NCBI GenBank assembly: GCA_025174535.1
Contig: JALBUN010000021.1
Span: 186,001 to 250,000 of the forward strand
Direction: 5' to 3'
From: Cantharellus purpuraceus
Lineage: Eukaryota; Basidiomycota; Agaricomycetes; Cantharellales; Hydnaceae
Length of the DNA: 64,000 nucleotides
The notes beneath the pieces were generated by a model. It was not told the DNA's origin, searched no databases, and worked only from the letters and a program-made list of their open reading frames with translations. Made by a program: the position numbers and the translations under genes. Positions within the stretch are counted from its first letter, which is position 1. Every line of letters begins with the position of its first letter. This document shows, one piece after another, positions 1 to 10,449 of this stretch.

Positions 1-106
1 TCCACCTCCTTGCCTTTTGCAACTACCCTCAATAATGCCCTTTTCTTCATGGCCTCCACCCTGACTTGAGCTGCCTCAGTGGCCCTCTCATGAGCTGCTA
101 CCTCCC

Positions 107-600
107 TGTTATATCCTGTAACACCAAGTCTGAACTTCAGACCTCCATCTCCTTCATCTCCATCCCTGTCAATTCCACCTCCGTCAACTCCACCTTCATC
201 AACTCCACCTCCATCAACCCCAAACTCCATTATTGTTCTCTCTATAAGTAGTTCCTTCTTATGGGTTACAACAAACCTCCTTCTTTATTATTGTTTAGTT
301 TCAGTTTGGACTTGGGTCCAAACTCCGAACTCCTTTCCATGTTGTACTCCATATCCATCTTATTGTTTTATTGTTTTAGTTTCAGCATTCAATTCTCCAC
401 ATACTTATATGGGCTACTCTCTGTCTATTACAGTAGTTTATATATCAACTAAGATTTGCTCCATTAACTTCTTGGTTGCTAGCTTCTTAACAAGTACCTT
501 CTTGACAAGTTGAACTCTGGATCTCTGATCCAACTCCATACTCTGAACCCCAAAATATTGGACTGACAATCTGAGGGGGCACAACATACAAGTTGAAGCC
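107..600 (+). repeat. LTR fragment, family C
   Basis: The block begins TGTTATATCCTGTAACACC and carries a run of CCTCCATC/AACTCCAC triplet-like repeats. The same sequence recurs at 6184-6588 (plus) and, inverted, at 7173-7546. The TGTTA start and the dispersed copies in both orientations fit an LTR. A G-rich stretch (ctgagggggcac) near 570-585 looks like a polypurine-type tract. The short ORFs inside (66-251, 261-452) follow the repeats and are not credible genes. The exact 3' end was not fixed. Confidence 0.55.
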
Positions 601-619
601 AAGTCCACTTGATTCAACT

Positions 620-1435
620 CACTAGTATTTGTTTTGGAACCTGCAAAATTATGGTGTTAGGGCAAACTCTAAATCACCACAATTCCATGAATGAACAGCT
701 GAGAAGAATATCAAATCCTACTGCAGCACAACTCCAGAAACAATTTAATGTTTATACTTTGGTTACAATCCGTTGTAATGGTCAATGCAGACGATACGCA
801 GGAAGGTAATACGTTCTTTAGCAGCAGGGAATGAATAAGACTTCCAGAGTCTAGAGTTCATGGATGCTTAGGGGTCCAGATATTCCAAAAAGAGGGGAAT
901 GCACTTAGAGGCTAGAGGAAGTAGGTGGATGAATCTGACCATTCAACCAGTGACACTCTGAAGCGGGTAACAGCAATGTGTGAAGTAGTCTAGCAACTGC
1001 TTCATACAAGTTCAAGATCCTAATGCTCTGCAAAGGCAGTACACACTAGTTACTTAAACAAAGAGCACTAATGGCAGGACTATCAACAGACAATCTCACT
1101 CTGTAGATTTGTAGTTACGCGAGGTAGATACTACACGCCCAAAGCAGGACAATCACTACTTCAAGTGCAATCAAATACAGTTACACAACTGTAAGCAACC
1201 CTTGAACTGGACAATCAACAGTTACTGAGATATAGAGGATGAGACTGTATGTCACTCTAGTCACACTGATGTGCAAATGATGGGGTAGAAATGGTTATTT
1301 ATTCAGAGGCAGAATGGGCTCCTTTTATATTGTATTTACAGGAGCTGACTAATACTACTGGAAACTTCTACCTATTAATAGATGGAAACTACTGGAAGCT
1401 AGTGGAATATGTGAGAAGGGGGTGGAAGTTTCCTA
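620..1435 (+). repeat. Left arm of large inverted repeat
   Basis: This arm matches the reverse complement of 2396-3187 along its length, with scattered substitutions and small indels. Shared landmarks are the CAAAATTATGGTG segment, the gag-type junction with TTTTGGAACC, the stretch around TAGACTCCAGAGTC, and the ATTAATAGATGGAAACTACTGGAA segment at the inner end. Two head-to-head copies of one retroelement are the simplest explanation. The 609-809 ORF lies in this repeat and is not a gene. Confidence 0.7.
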
Positions 1436-2395
1436 GCCAATGAGCTGCTTGGGTTTGCTCTGACTCATGGCATGAGTCATGGATGGAGTCATAGTGTGAC
1501 TCAGAGCAGGAGTCATTGCATGAGTCACCATTACTCAAATAACTCGGTCAATACTTCATTTCCCAGGCTGATCAGCACAGCTATGAGTAGACACAGCTTC
1601 TATTGAACTCTCCACTGAAAATGGAGTCAGGAGGTGCAGTGGTTGCGAAGATATTGAGGATTTACTGGCAGTGGTGACCAGATTGAGTTGGAGATTGAAA
1701 TGAGTCATGTGATCGAAAATGAGTCAGTTGTCTGGGTGACTCCAGCTGACTTTAACAGACACTTAACACTCCCTCATTGTATGGGAACCACCTTTTCCCT
1801 ATCAAATTCCATTTATGCAGCACCAATGTGCTATTCTTTGCTTTTCCATTCCTAAATATCAGCATATATTTGGTGCTTGTACCTGGAATGGACTTATTCA
1901 AATATTCTCTATTTTTCCATATTTTTTTTGGGAATATTCCATGCAGAACTTGGCCCAGAATCATTTATTTCTGCTGTGCTACAGTTGTGGACCCATAGAT
2001 GCCCACAAACCTTTGCACAGCCGGCTCTCCCCTTTTGGACCAGGCATTTGGCCTGAATTCAAGCTCAGATGTCTCTGATCAATAAATATTCTGTAACTTA
2101 ACAACCATAGCCTCTCAGGGCACTATTTTCCATGCAGATCATCACCTGAGATGTGGCTATCCATGGCTGTCCAAACCAGTGCAGAAAACAGGGTGGACAC
2201 CCTTCTTTTTACCTGATCAGTGCCTAGTTCAGATCAGCTGATGGGTGATCAAATCAGGTGATTGCCTTGGAATATTCTACCCCTTTCCATAACATTCTAG
2301 CTGTTTCCCTCTATTATTAGATAGAACTTTCCAGAACCATTATTCAGCTCCTGATCAGTGTTAGTGCTGTGATCAGATCCTGTGATTAACTTGGA
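1436..2395. other. Spacer of inverted repeat, no gene seen
   Basis: The spacer has no credible coding sequence; overlapping ORFs at 1752-2078 on both strands are shadows. It holds many TGA(C/G)TCA motifs (1459-1742) and, further on, many TGATCAG/GATCAGAT motifs (2140-2390). A partial direct copy of the inner arm end (ATTCTACCCCTTTCC, then CTATTATTAGATAGAA) lies at 2270-2340, so part of the spacer is itself repeat derived. Confidence 0.5.
1459..1742. promoter_or_regulatory. Cluster of TGASTCA (bZIP-type) motifs
   Basis: About nine full or partial copies of TGACTCA/TGAGTCA fall within 280 bp: near 1459, 1471, 1484, 1496, 1510, 1520, 1701, 1720 and 1737. This is the core recognised by Gcn4/AP-1 type bZIP factors in fungi. 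It lies in repeat-derived DNA, so it may be an LTR enhancer or simple repeat drift. No adjacent gene is evident. Confidence 0.3.
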
Positions 2396-3187
2396 ATATT
2401 CTACCCCTTTCTTCCACCTTCCACAACCTTCCAGTAGTTTCCATCTATTAATAGGTAGAATATTCCAGAAGCATTAGTCAGCCCCTGTAAATACAATATA
2501 TAAGGAGGCCATTCTGCCTCTGAAATAGTAACATATCCTACCCATCTTCTGCACACCAGTGTAACTAGAGTGACATACAGTGTCATCCTCTATATCTCAG
2601 TAACTGTTGATTACCAGTTCAAGGATCTTTTACAGTTGTGTAACTGTACTTGATTGCACTCAAAGTAGTGATATTCCTGCTTTGGGCGTGAGTGTAGTAT
2701 CTACCTTGATGACTACGAATCTACAGGGTGAGATTGTCTGTCGATAGTCCTGCCATTAGTGCTCTTGTTTAAGTTACTAGTGTGTACTGCCTTTGCAGAG
2801 CATTAGAAGCTTGAACTCATGTGAAGCAGTTGCTAGACTACTTCACACATTGCTGTTACCCACTTCTGAGTGCCACTGGTTGGACGGTTGGATTCATCCA
2901 CCTACTTCCTTTAGCCTCTAAGTGCATTCCCCTCTTTTCAGAATATCTGGAAGCATCCATGAACTCTAGACTCTGGAAGTCTTATTCATTTCTTGCTGCT
3001 AAGAAACATATTACTTTTCTGCGTATAGTCTGCATTGACCAATACAAAGGATTGTAACCAAAGTACAAACGTTAAATCATTTCTGGAGTTGTGCTGCAGC
3101 AGGGTTTGATATTCTTCTCAGCTGTTCATTCATGGAATTGTGGTGATTTAGAGTTTGCCCTAACACCATAATTTTGTGGGTTCCAAA
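2396..3187 (-). repeat. Right arm of large inverted repeat
   Basis: This is the reverse-complement partner of 620-1435. It includes a TATA-like TATATAAGGAGG near 2500, with a weaker counterpart in the left arm at about 1320. The outer end runs directly into the retroelement reading frame at 3160-3300, so this arm probably belongs to the same element. ORFs at 2401-2586 and 2821-3057 are incidental. Confidence 0.7.
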
Positions 3188-3300
3188 ACACTCGTGATCC
3201 TCTTCTCCTCCTCCACCTTCTTTTTCTCTGTGGCATCAGCCTCAGCAATTGACTTATCCAATGTGGTGTGTTGCTGATGAATTGCTTCAGCAGAGGGCAT
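3160..3300 (-). pseudogene. Retroelement 5' ORF fragment, charged coiled-coil start
   Basis: Starting at the ATG at 3300 the minus strand encodes MPSAEAIHQQHTTLDK and then a Lys/Glu-rich stretch (KKKVEEEKR), a charged helix of the type that opens gag-like proteins of agaricomycete retroelements. The frame ends in a stop inside the inverted repeat after about 46 residues. Upstream, a GTTGGTGCATGAGGC segment follows an ...AACA end, as a primer-binding region follows an LTR. I cannot assign a family; it is a truncated remnant. Confidence 0.4.
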
Positions 3301-3371
3301 GTCAGATGGTGGTAAGAGATAAGGAGAGAGATAACACACATTTAATAATTTGGCCAGCCTCATGCACCAAC

Positions 3372-3960
3372 TGTTGGGGTATATGCAGTTCTAAACTGCT
3401 TCAAATAAGGACTATTATTTAGTAGTTTAAAGGTATTTCAAATGTTCTATTGAATGTACTTATATTTCACTTTTTTGTGTATTTGAGCCCACAAGTGTAC
3501 ACAAGGGGTCAGTTGCTGATAATCTGTCATTCAACTCTGACAAGCACTTGCATGCAAGCAAACAACGTGCATTACATAATCATCGGAGTTTGTGCACTTC
3601 AGCCAAAAGTGGCCACAGAAGGTTCTGACACCTTTCTGGACCTTCCACAAGATTCCCCGGCCTGCTCTTTCCTTCCAGGGGCTTCCCTAAGCACCAGGAA
3701 TGTTCTCTGATTAGTTACATAAGCTAGTTCATGTATATAAAAAGGGCTGCAACACCAGTGCAAAAATAAGATCTTTTTACCACACACACACAGCAGTGTC
3801 TACTCAAGCATTGAGTAATCATCACATAAGCATCATGCTTATATCAGCTACTCTTAGTATATTAACTTTGATTGACTCTCAGAGAAGCCAGAAGTTATTA
3901 TATTACAAGCGCAGCAGGCTCTAATATTAATCAAACTTGGAGCAGTAACTTGAAGTGTAT
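3372..3960 (+). repeat. LTR-like sequence with TATA box
   Basis: The segment starts TGTTGGGGTATATGC at the edge of the 3160-3300 retroelement piece. It contains a promoter-like TATATAAAAAGGG at about 3735, followed by an A/C-rich leader (CACACACACA near 3781). This layout resembles U3-TATA-R of an LTR. No second full copy was found in the window, and the downstream end is a guess. Confidence 0.4.
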
Positions 3961-4185
3961 TAATTGTTATTCATTGATCAAGAACCTTACACATGTAATT
4001 GAGACTCTGAGGTTAGTCAAATTATCATGTATCGGGCTATTGTTTATAATCAAGAATCTTGCATGTTTGATTGAGACTCTGAGGTTAGTCAGGTTAATAT
4101 GTACTAGGCTATTGATTGGTCAAGAATACTGCACATTTAATTGAGACTCTGAGGTTAGTCAGGTTAACATGTACTTTGCTATTGA
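3960..4185 (+). repeat. Tandem repeat, about 70 bp x 3
   Basis: The motif ATTGAGACTCTGAGGTTAGT begins at 3998, 4070 and 4140 (spacing 72 and 70 bp). Between copies lies a variable segment with ATGTAC...GGCTATTGAT and a CAAGAA core. The array runs up to the solo LTR at 4190. The ORF at 3872-4144 simply reads through the repeats. Confidence 0.75.
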
Positions 4186-4189
4186 TCGG

Positions 4190-5591
4190 TGTCGGTTCGC
4201 TTAAGGAATAGATCCTATAAGCCTGCGCGCAACGGTTCTAGCAAGCAGACGGTGTGTAACGCAGTTGTTCAGCACTTCAAAGATCAATCAGGGCGAGGGG
4301 TACGTAACAGGGAAGTGGGATAGTGCTCTGTGGTTGGATGAGGATGGGAGCAAAAGGTCGGTCCCGATGGCTGATCGTGCTCTGTGACTGGATGACAATG
4401 CGGAGCCCGGTTGGGAGGTACGCGAAAGCTGGTTTCAGGAGAATCAACCTCTCGGTGGCGGAGGGAAATCTGATCATTGAACCAAGGTGTTTTACCTCAG
4501 TGTAGAGATGATGGATTGTGATGTAGAGCGTAGAGCGTAGACTTAGAGCGTGGACTTTGACTTTAGAGCGTTGGCTGAAAACTTCTTGATTGATTCCAAA
4601 GGCGAAGACTAGCGCCCTTTTATATACAAATCCCCAGGGCACAACGACAATATGAGGAGCAAATGATGCGATATGATGCATGAAATGCTGATCAAGCCAG
4701 CTGATGAAGCGTGTGAAGTTGAACTACTAAAGGGGAAATCATGGAGAAATGAAACGACAGATAGGGGTAATCTTTGTAAGAATAGGGGGCGATGAGTAAT
4801 AAAAGAACCAAAAATAGAACAAGGATGAGTAAGTCGTGTATGAATGAATTAAAAGATGAAACAGGGGTGAGTCATATAAAAGAACAATAGAAACGTCCAC
4901 CAATACCATCTTCCCTACGGCTCTGAAGGTTAATTGACCCTGAGTCACATGAGGACTTCCGTCAGCATCCACAACAAATACTCCTTATTGTCTTAGTGAT
5001 CCGTCTCCATATGGTATCCCGCTCCAAGAGTATTTGGTCCCTTTGCCTGACACGATGTAACCTGAGTCGGATTGAAGTGGGAGGATAGGTCGGCAATGGC
5101 GACTGAAATTCTACCTCACGTTCGACTCTTCTATCCGTGTTACGATATAGGGGTGAAATGTCGAGGAATGTATATGGTTCAACGGAATTGTGAAAGAATA
5201 TGGGATCGCCAATGGCATAAGAGAGACATGGTGGGGATCTTGGACGTTGAAAGAGTTTTGGAAGTATTTTGACACGTGGAGGTGGCTTAACATGCCCATG
5301 GAGCTCGGCGTATTTTTGATAGTCCTCTGTGTCCAGAGACCAGTGTGACGTATTATTAGAAGAGATGTTGGAGAGGGGAATAGAATGGGAAGCCATGTGA
5401 ATGATGATGAAAGGATCGGTGTGAATAGAAGGCTGATAATGATCGATGGCGATGAAACACGAGTGACAATCGATGGCTCGAATTAGAGACTGAGGTGGAT
5501 AGGGAGTTGCGGCGCTATTTAAAAGTTGATACGAAAAGACGCTGGCAGAGTTGGACTGTCAGAGTGGTTCGATATGCGTCCTGGCTCGTCA
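4190..5591 (-). mobile_element. Solo LTR, family B (about 1.4 kb)
   Basis: On the minus strand the block runs from TGACGAGCCAGGACGC to ...GCGAACCGACA, the TG...CA ends of an LTR. It is flanked by TCGG at 4186-4189 and 5592-5595 (the wider match ATCGGT occurs at both edges), consistent with a short target duplication and LTR-LTR excision. A second copy on the opposite strand occupies 57690-59105. A TATA box (TATATAAAAGGGCGC in the element strand, near 4620) sits about 430 bp from the 3' end, as expected for U3/R. A conserved 144-codon ORF lies in the U3 part. Confidence 0.75.
4962..5396 (-). CDS. ORF inside LTR family B, unknown product
   Basis: A 144-codon frame begins MASHSIPLSNISSNNTSHW and is rich in Pro and Arg. 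Roughly the first 120 codons are also open in the second LTR copy at 57896-58258, with about 14 amino-acid differences; that copy then meets a stop where this one continues to end ICCGC. I see no known domain, signal peptide or membrane segment. The ORF precedes the LTR TATA box, so it would need its own promoter. The ratio of changes does not look strongly constrained, so it may be fortuitous. Confidence 0.35.
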   Translation of the reverse strand: MASHSIPLSNISSNNTSHWSLDTEDYQKYAELHGHVKPPPRVKILPKLFQRPRSPPCLSYAIGDPIFFHNSVEPYTFLDISPLYRNTDRRVEREVEFQSPLPTYPPTSIRLRLHRVRQRDQILLERDTIWRRITKTIRSICCGC

Positions 5592-6183
5592 TCGGTTGGT
5601 TCAATTGTGGGCATTTCAATAAATCAACAACACAGTCTATTAACTCACCTCTTTGAGACAAGATTAATATCCCTTGACTGTTGATTCTATCACAGATAAA
5701 CACATACAGTGAATACACTTGTTCAGAAGGAAGTGTTCAAGTGCGTATCTATCTTTTTACGTTGAAGGGATTATTGTTAGCTTTAATCCACTCAACCTGC
5801 AGTACTAAGGCACTAGGTTACTTCCCCCTTTGAAGTATCTGAACCCTTGAACACCTGTCAATCTTTGACTTTACATTGCATCAGCAGTAAAGCGTGAACT
5901 ATACATGACAAGCATAAATCTCTATTGCTTCACTTCCTATGGCAACATTGATTGTGATTGTTCACCGGAGTATAATGTCTTAATTGGGTTCTCTGTTAAA
6001 ATAGTTTCAAGCTTATTGCTAGCCTTGAAAGGTCATACATCCTCGGGCTAAACTTAGAGTATGATTAACACCATAGTTTAGGTTGAAGTTCACAGTTCCA
6101 AAACACCAACTTAAACACATATACTGCCAATTTTCCCATGATGCTGACTAAGATCTCATGGGCTCAATCTAGAAGGGAGATAC
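5592..6183. other. No gene seen
   Basis: This is AT-rich sequence between the solo LTR and the next LTR fragment. It contains no ORF or motif I can support. Text such as ACACCATAGTTTAGG and GGGCTCAATCTAGAAGGGAGATAC just before 6184 resembles the 3' internal end of a retroelement running into the family C LTR. Confidence 0.4.
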
Positions 6184-6588
6184 TGTTACATCCTGTAACA
6201 CCAAGTCTGAACTTCAGATCTCCATCTCCTTCAACTCCACCTCCATCAACTCCACCTCCATCAACTCCACCTCCATCAACTCCAAACTCCATTATTGTTC
6301 TCTTTATAAGTAGTTTCTTCTTATGGGTTACAACAAACCTCCTTCTTTTATGTTGTTTAGTTTTAGTTTGGATGAACTCCTTTTCATATTGTACTCTATA
6401 TCCATCTTATTGTCTTATTGTTTTAGTTTCAGCATTCAATTCTCCACATACTTATATGGGCTACTCTCTGTCTATTACAGTAGTTTGTATATCAACTAAG
6501 ATTTGCCCCATTAACTTCTTGGTTGCTAGCTTCTTGACAAGTACCTTCTTGACAAGTTGAACTCCAGATCTTTGATCCAACTCTATAG
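6184..6588 (+). repeat. LTR family C, plus copy
   Basis: It begins TGTTACATCCTGTAACACC and matches 107-530 closely, including the CTCCACCTCCATCAA triplet repeats and the end ...CTTGACAAGTTGAACTCC. A purine-rich AGAAGGGAGATAC directly precedes it, consistent with a polypurine tract. The other half of the pair lies inverted at 7173-7546, with a MITE between. The ORF 6138-6560 reads through the LTR and is not a gene. Confidence 0.7.
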
Positions 6589-7172
6589 ATGCTTGTTTGG
6601 AATCATGTCAGTATAGACGCTTGTTCAGAAATACAACAAATACATATATACAACCTATTTTTCTCAAATTTTACACAATACACTTCAATTCAAACTTATT
6701 TTCATATTTCAACATGATTCTCAAATTTTACACAATATACTAGATTAAAACATATTTTGATATTTTGGCATAATTCTCAAAAATAATTCTTTTTTTCCCC
6801 ATTTACTGGTGGCAACTCTCTTGAGGGAACATCCAAATATCATTGATTCTTTCTTATACAATACTTGTAACATAATTTGAACTATCTTTAATCCCCACCT
6901 GGTATTTGTATATCTAAATACCCTATATAATACCAATTATATTAATATATACATTCCTATTATATCCATGTAAATGATTATGTTCATCTCAACTGAATGT
7001 CTTATCTTTTAAAGTTTATTAACATATAGAATATATGTTTATATTTATAAAAATTTCACACATTCAAAATCTTTTAAGATATCCAAATTGTAACTCTCTG
7101 GCTTTATGTATCATTGAAATTCTGATGTATATCTCATATACATCAGAATATTGTATACTGACATGATTCCAA
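6589..7172. mobile_element. Tourist-like MITE, copy 1 (rearranged)
   Basis: Bases 6617-7168 match the complete MITE at 8988-9553, starting GACGCTTGTTCAGAAATAC and ending ...ACATGATTCCAAACAA. Just before it, 6589-6616 repeats the other terminus in inverted form (GATGCTTGTTTGGAATCATG), so the left side carries two element ends. The right terminus lacks the last GCGTC bases. The sequence is AT-rich and noncoding; ORFs 6745-6936 and 7064-7315 are incidental. Confidence 0.7.
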
Positions 7173-7546
7173 ACAATTATCAATGTCAAGAAGGGACTTG
7201 TCAAGAAGCTAGCAACCAAGAAGTTGATAGGGCAAATCTGAGTCAATATACAAACTACTATAACATATACAGAGTAGCCTGTATAAGTATGTAGAGAACT
7301 GAATGATAAAACCAAAAGTAATAGAACAATAAGATGGATATGGGGTACAACACAGAAAGGAGTTCAGAGTTCAGACCCAAGTCCAAACTAATACTAAGCA
7401 ATATAATAGATGGTGGTTTGTTGTAACCTATAAAAAGAAACTACTTATAAAGAGAACAATAATGGAGTTTAAGGTTGATGGACATGGAGATAATGGAGAT
7501 GGAGATGGTGGAGGTGGAGATGGACTTGGTGTAACAGGATATAACA
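7173..7546 (-). repeat. LTR family C, inverted copy
   Basis: The reverse complement begins TGTTATATCCTGTTACACC at 7546 and matches 107-480 and 6184-6560, with a variable number of CTCCATC triplets. Its inner end stops where the MITE begins. Together with 6184-6588 this makes an LTR-MITE-LTR palindrome. Confidence 0.7.
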
Positions 7547-7760
7547 TTCCACCAACCTCTCAGTATCCAGAGATTTTATTATTATTAATGCACAGCCTAT
7601 TAGATTGTACTGTTGACTTCTGCCAGCTCCTATGATGATACACAGGTTCAGCTGATTTGTCAATGCTGACAGCAGCCACACATAGCTGTCATGGCTCCCT
7701 TTTTATTGGGAATCCTTTTGTATTTCAGAAATACACTGCATATGCATGTTTCAGTAGAAC

Positions 7761-8620
7761 TCAATCATTTGGTTGAATCTGTATCACACTAGAGTGATAC
7801 ATCGGCATCATCTCCTCTTTGGAGGTGTTGTTTGGGTCATCCCATTCATATGGGGTGACCTCTTCATTCCATTCATCAGCTACATCTATGGCTGGCATTT
7901 TTTCCTCTGGATGGTCCTTTGGATCATTCATTGCTTCTTCATGTTCCCTCTCTATCAGGGAGAACTCATCTGCATTGTCCTCTACTATGTGTGAGAACAT
8001 GTCCTTTTGGACTGCAGTGGACCTTACATTGCCTTTTATCTTAGAGCAGCTAGGTTGCATGTAACCTGTCTGGCCATACTTGTAGCATACAATGTTACTA
8101 GTAACATTGTTAGATCAGTCACCACCACCTCTTCTATCATTTGAGCAGTCTTATATAACTGCTTGATATTGCTGAACTCAGCATTAAAGCCCTTCTTGAG
8201 GACTTCTTGTCTCCATGGTTTGCACATTGCAGTTACAAACCTTTTTCTGAACATGTATGCATCCAGAGGCATTATCATGTGGCCCATGTACTTGTTTAGG
8301 TCATTCATTAATTTGTGAATGGTCCTTTGACTCTACACCACAGAGTCAAACTTATTTAACACATGATGATGTATCAATATATGTAGGAATCTATACTGTC
8401 ATCCTTGGATTGCAGTATCTAGGGTCCAGTCTTAGACTGCCTTATCATAATGTTCTACATTTCTGTAGAACCATTCCTGGGCCTCACCTTTAAGGTGAGT
8501 GTCTAAGCACAATAGTTAAAACTTTGTGCTTGATGGCCCTAGGAGATTATTCATCTTTAGCTATCTTAGTATTCCTGCTACAAAGATCTCAAATTCTTCA
8601 AGATCTGCACCTTCTGAGTA
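7761..8620 (-). pseudogene. Ty3/gypsy gag relic (capsid region)
   Basis: Read on the minus strand, three frames join into a retrotransposon gag. The pieces are DLEEFEIFVAGILR near 8600, THLKGEAQEWFYRNVEHYD near 8490-8440, then a frame at 8308-8036 with LNKYMGHMIMPLDAYMFRKR and FNAEFSNIKQLYKTAQMIEE, and an acidic frame at 8060-7761. The order and wording match fungal gag capsid domains. In-frame TAG, TAA and TGA stops and frameshifts break it. No protease or polymerase follows; the lower end abuts the family C LTR region. It is a dead fragment of a different lineage from the gypsy element at 59.9-63.5 kb. Confidence 0.7.
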
Positions 8621-8987
8621 TTACTCAGAAGGGGATACCTTTATGCTAGCTTTGGCAAGTACAGACTTCTTTATTATCAACTCTGGCTACTCATACCATA
8701 TGAGTAATGCCATTGATAGGATCAATTGTATCCAATTGATCTGAAAGACCTTGGCCTTCTAAGGTCAATGGTATGGATTACTCCCTGTGATGGGAAGTAT
8801 CCTCTTGAGATACCCATTGGGTATCTTGCTGTTTATGGTGGTGTCTCCTAAGAGACTGGCTGCTCATATGCACTGGTAACTATTTAGTGCATTTCATGAC
8901 TGTCAATTCAGGTTAACAGCTATATTGAGCTCTTGCTGAGGCCACTGCTCTCTAAAGAGCTGGCCAAGCTCTTGTTCAGCATATTTA

Positions 8988-9553
8988 GACGCTTGTTCAG
9001 AAATACAACAAATACGTATATACAACCTATTTTCCTCAAATTTTATACAATACACTACAATTCAAACTTATTTTCATATTTCAATATGATTCTCAAATTT
9101 TACACAATATACTAGATTAAAACATATTGTGATATTTTGGCATAATTCTCAAAAATAATTCTTTTTTTCCCCATTTAGTGGTGGCAACTCCCTTGAGGGA
9201 ACATCCAAATATCATTGATTCTTTCTTATACAATACTTATAACATAATTTGAACTATCTTTAATCCCCACCTGGTATTTGTATATCTAAATACCCTATAT
9301 AATACCAATTATATTCATACATACATTCCTATTATATCCATGTAAATGATTATGTTCATCTCAACCAAATATCTTATCTTTTAAAGTTTATTAAAATATA
9401 GAATATATGTTTATATTTATGAAAATTTCACACATTCAAAATCTTTTGAGATATCCAAATTGTAACTCCCTGGCTTTATGTATCATTGAAATCTTGATGT
9501 ATATCTCCTATACATCAGAATATTGTATACTGACATGATTCCGAACAAGCGTC
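8988..9553. mobile_element. Tourist-like MITE, copy 2 (complete)
   Basis: This 566-bp noncoding AT-rich element has terminal inverted repeats GACGCTTGTTC(A/G)GAA and is flanked by TTA at 8985-8987 and 9554-9556. A 3-bp TTA duplication and a TGTTCGG-type terminus are hallmarks of PIF/Harbinger MITEs. It sits in the decayed gag region, with gag-like sequence on both sides. The internal ORF 8933-9115 is not a gene. No transposase is visible in the window, so it would have been mobilised in trans. Confidence 0.8.
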
Positions 9554-9559
9554 TTAGCC

Positions 9560-9900
9560 TTACATTCTAGGGCTAACCTATGTTTGTAAGAAGCCTCACT
9601 TCTCACTGTTCCCATAGCTTGATCTCTTGGTCAAGCTTCCTTAATCTAGATTGGGGAGTTTTCTCCTCAACCTGTATTGGTAATCCTTGCCTTACAGGAT
9701 TACAGGATTTATGATTCTCTCTAATGAGGGAATCTTGTTTCTTCTATCCAACTGATCACTTGGTTGGATTCTCTCACTTCAGGGGGTCCTAGACTCTCCA
9801 GATTCAGATTCTTGTTGGAAATCTGATTGTCAGCAATGCAACTTGCATCACTCAGAGCTTTCTTGGAGTAATCATAACATCATTCCTAATTCTATAATTT
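9560..9900 (-). pseudogene. Ty3/gypsy gag relic, 5' part beyond MITE
   Basis: The minus strand gives fragments such as KKALSDASCIADN, LGPPEVRES and WIEETRFPHQRES in one frame. They resemble the N-terminal part of the gag found at 7761-8620. The MITE at 8988-9553 interrupts the two parts. Stops are present and no start is supported. Confidence 0.4.
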
Positions 9901-9917
9901 GCTAATGCTGTACTCTG

Positions 9918-10379
9918 ATGCCGATTTTGTGTTGGCCTCCCATCCTGCATCAAGGACAAGATATCATACATTGGGAAACTGGACACCCTGATCAACCTTT
10001 ACAAATTGTCCAATCCATTGACACCCATTACTGGGAGTGTCACTCTAAGGTCTCCAGTGAAAATTTAACTAACAACAAGTCAGACAAATTGTTGGACAAG
10101 ACCCACAAGTCCAACAAGGGGTCCAACAAGAAAGCCACTAATAACTCTGGCCAGAAACCAAACACTAACAATTCCACTGCATTCAGTTCCAGCCAGAATA
10201 ACTCCAGTTCCAGCAATAACTGCAGAGTTTGCAAGGGTGCTCTGGACCTCCCCATCAAACTGGGTAAGGATGGCAAACCTATCCAACAGGAACACCAGTG
10301 CCACATGGACAACAATCTCTGTTTGTTCTGCAGAAAGGCTGGTCACCAAGCCAAGGATTGCAACAAGGCAACCTTGTGA
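9918..10379 (+). pseudogene. Ty3/gypsy gag fragment with zinc knuckle
   Basis: This frame matches the C-terminal gag of the gypsy element at 61845-62273. It has the same Lys/Asn/Ser-rich linker (KSNKGS, KKATNN), the same LGKDG(K)..QQE.Q.HMDNNLCLFC segment and the nucleocapsid knuckle C-F-C-R-K-A-G-H-Q-A-K-D-C (CX2CX4HX4C). It opens where the full element reads the LPSxIKDEI region (9948-9965 has CATCCTGCATCAAGG). The protein ends just after the knuckle and no pol follows. It is an isolated piece in the opposite orientation to the full element. Confidence 0.75.
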
Positions 10380-10449
10380 AGGCCTGTGTCACCAACACTA
10401 TGGAGGACAAGTCTGATGCCAAGGCAACAGACTCAAAAAAATAGTAAGC

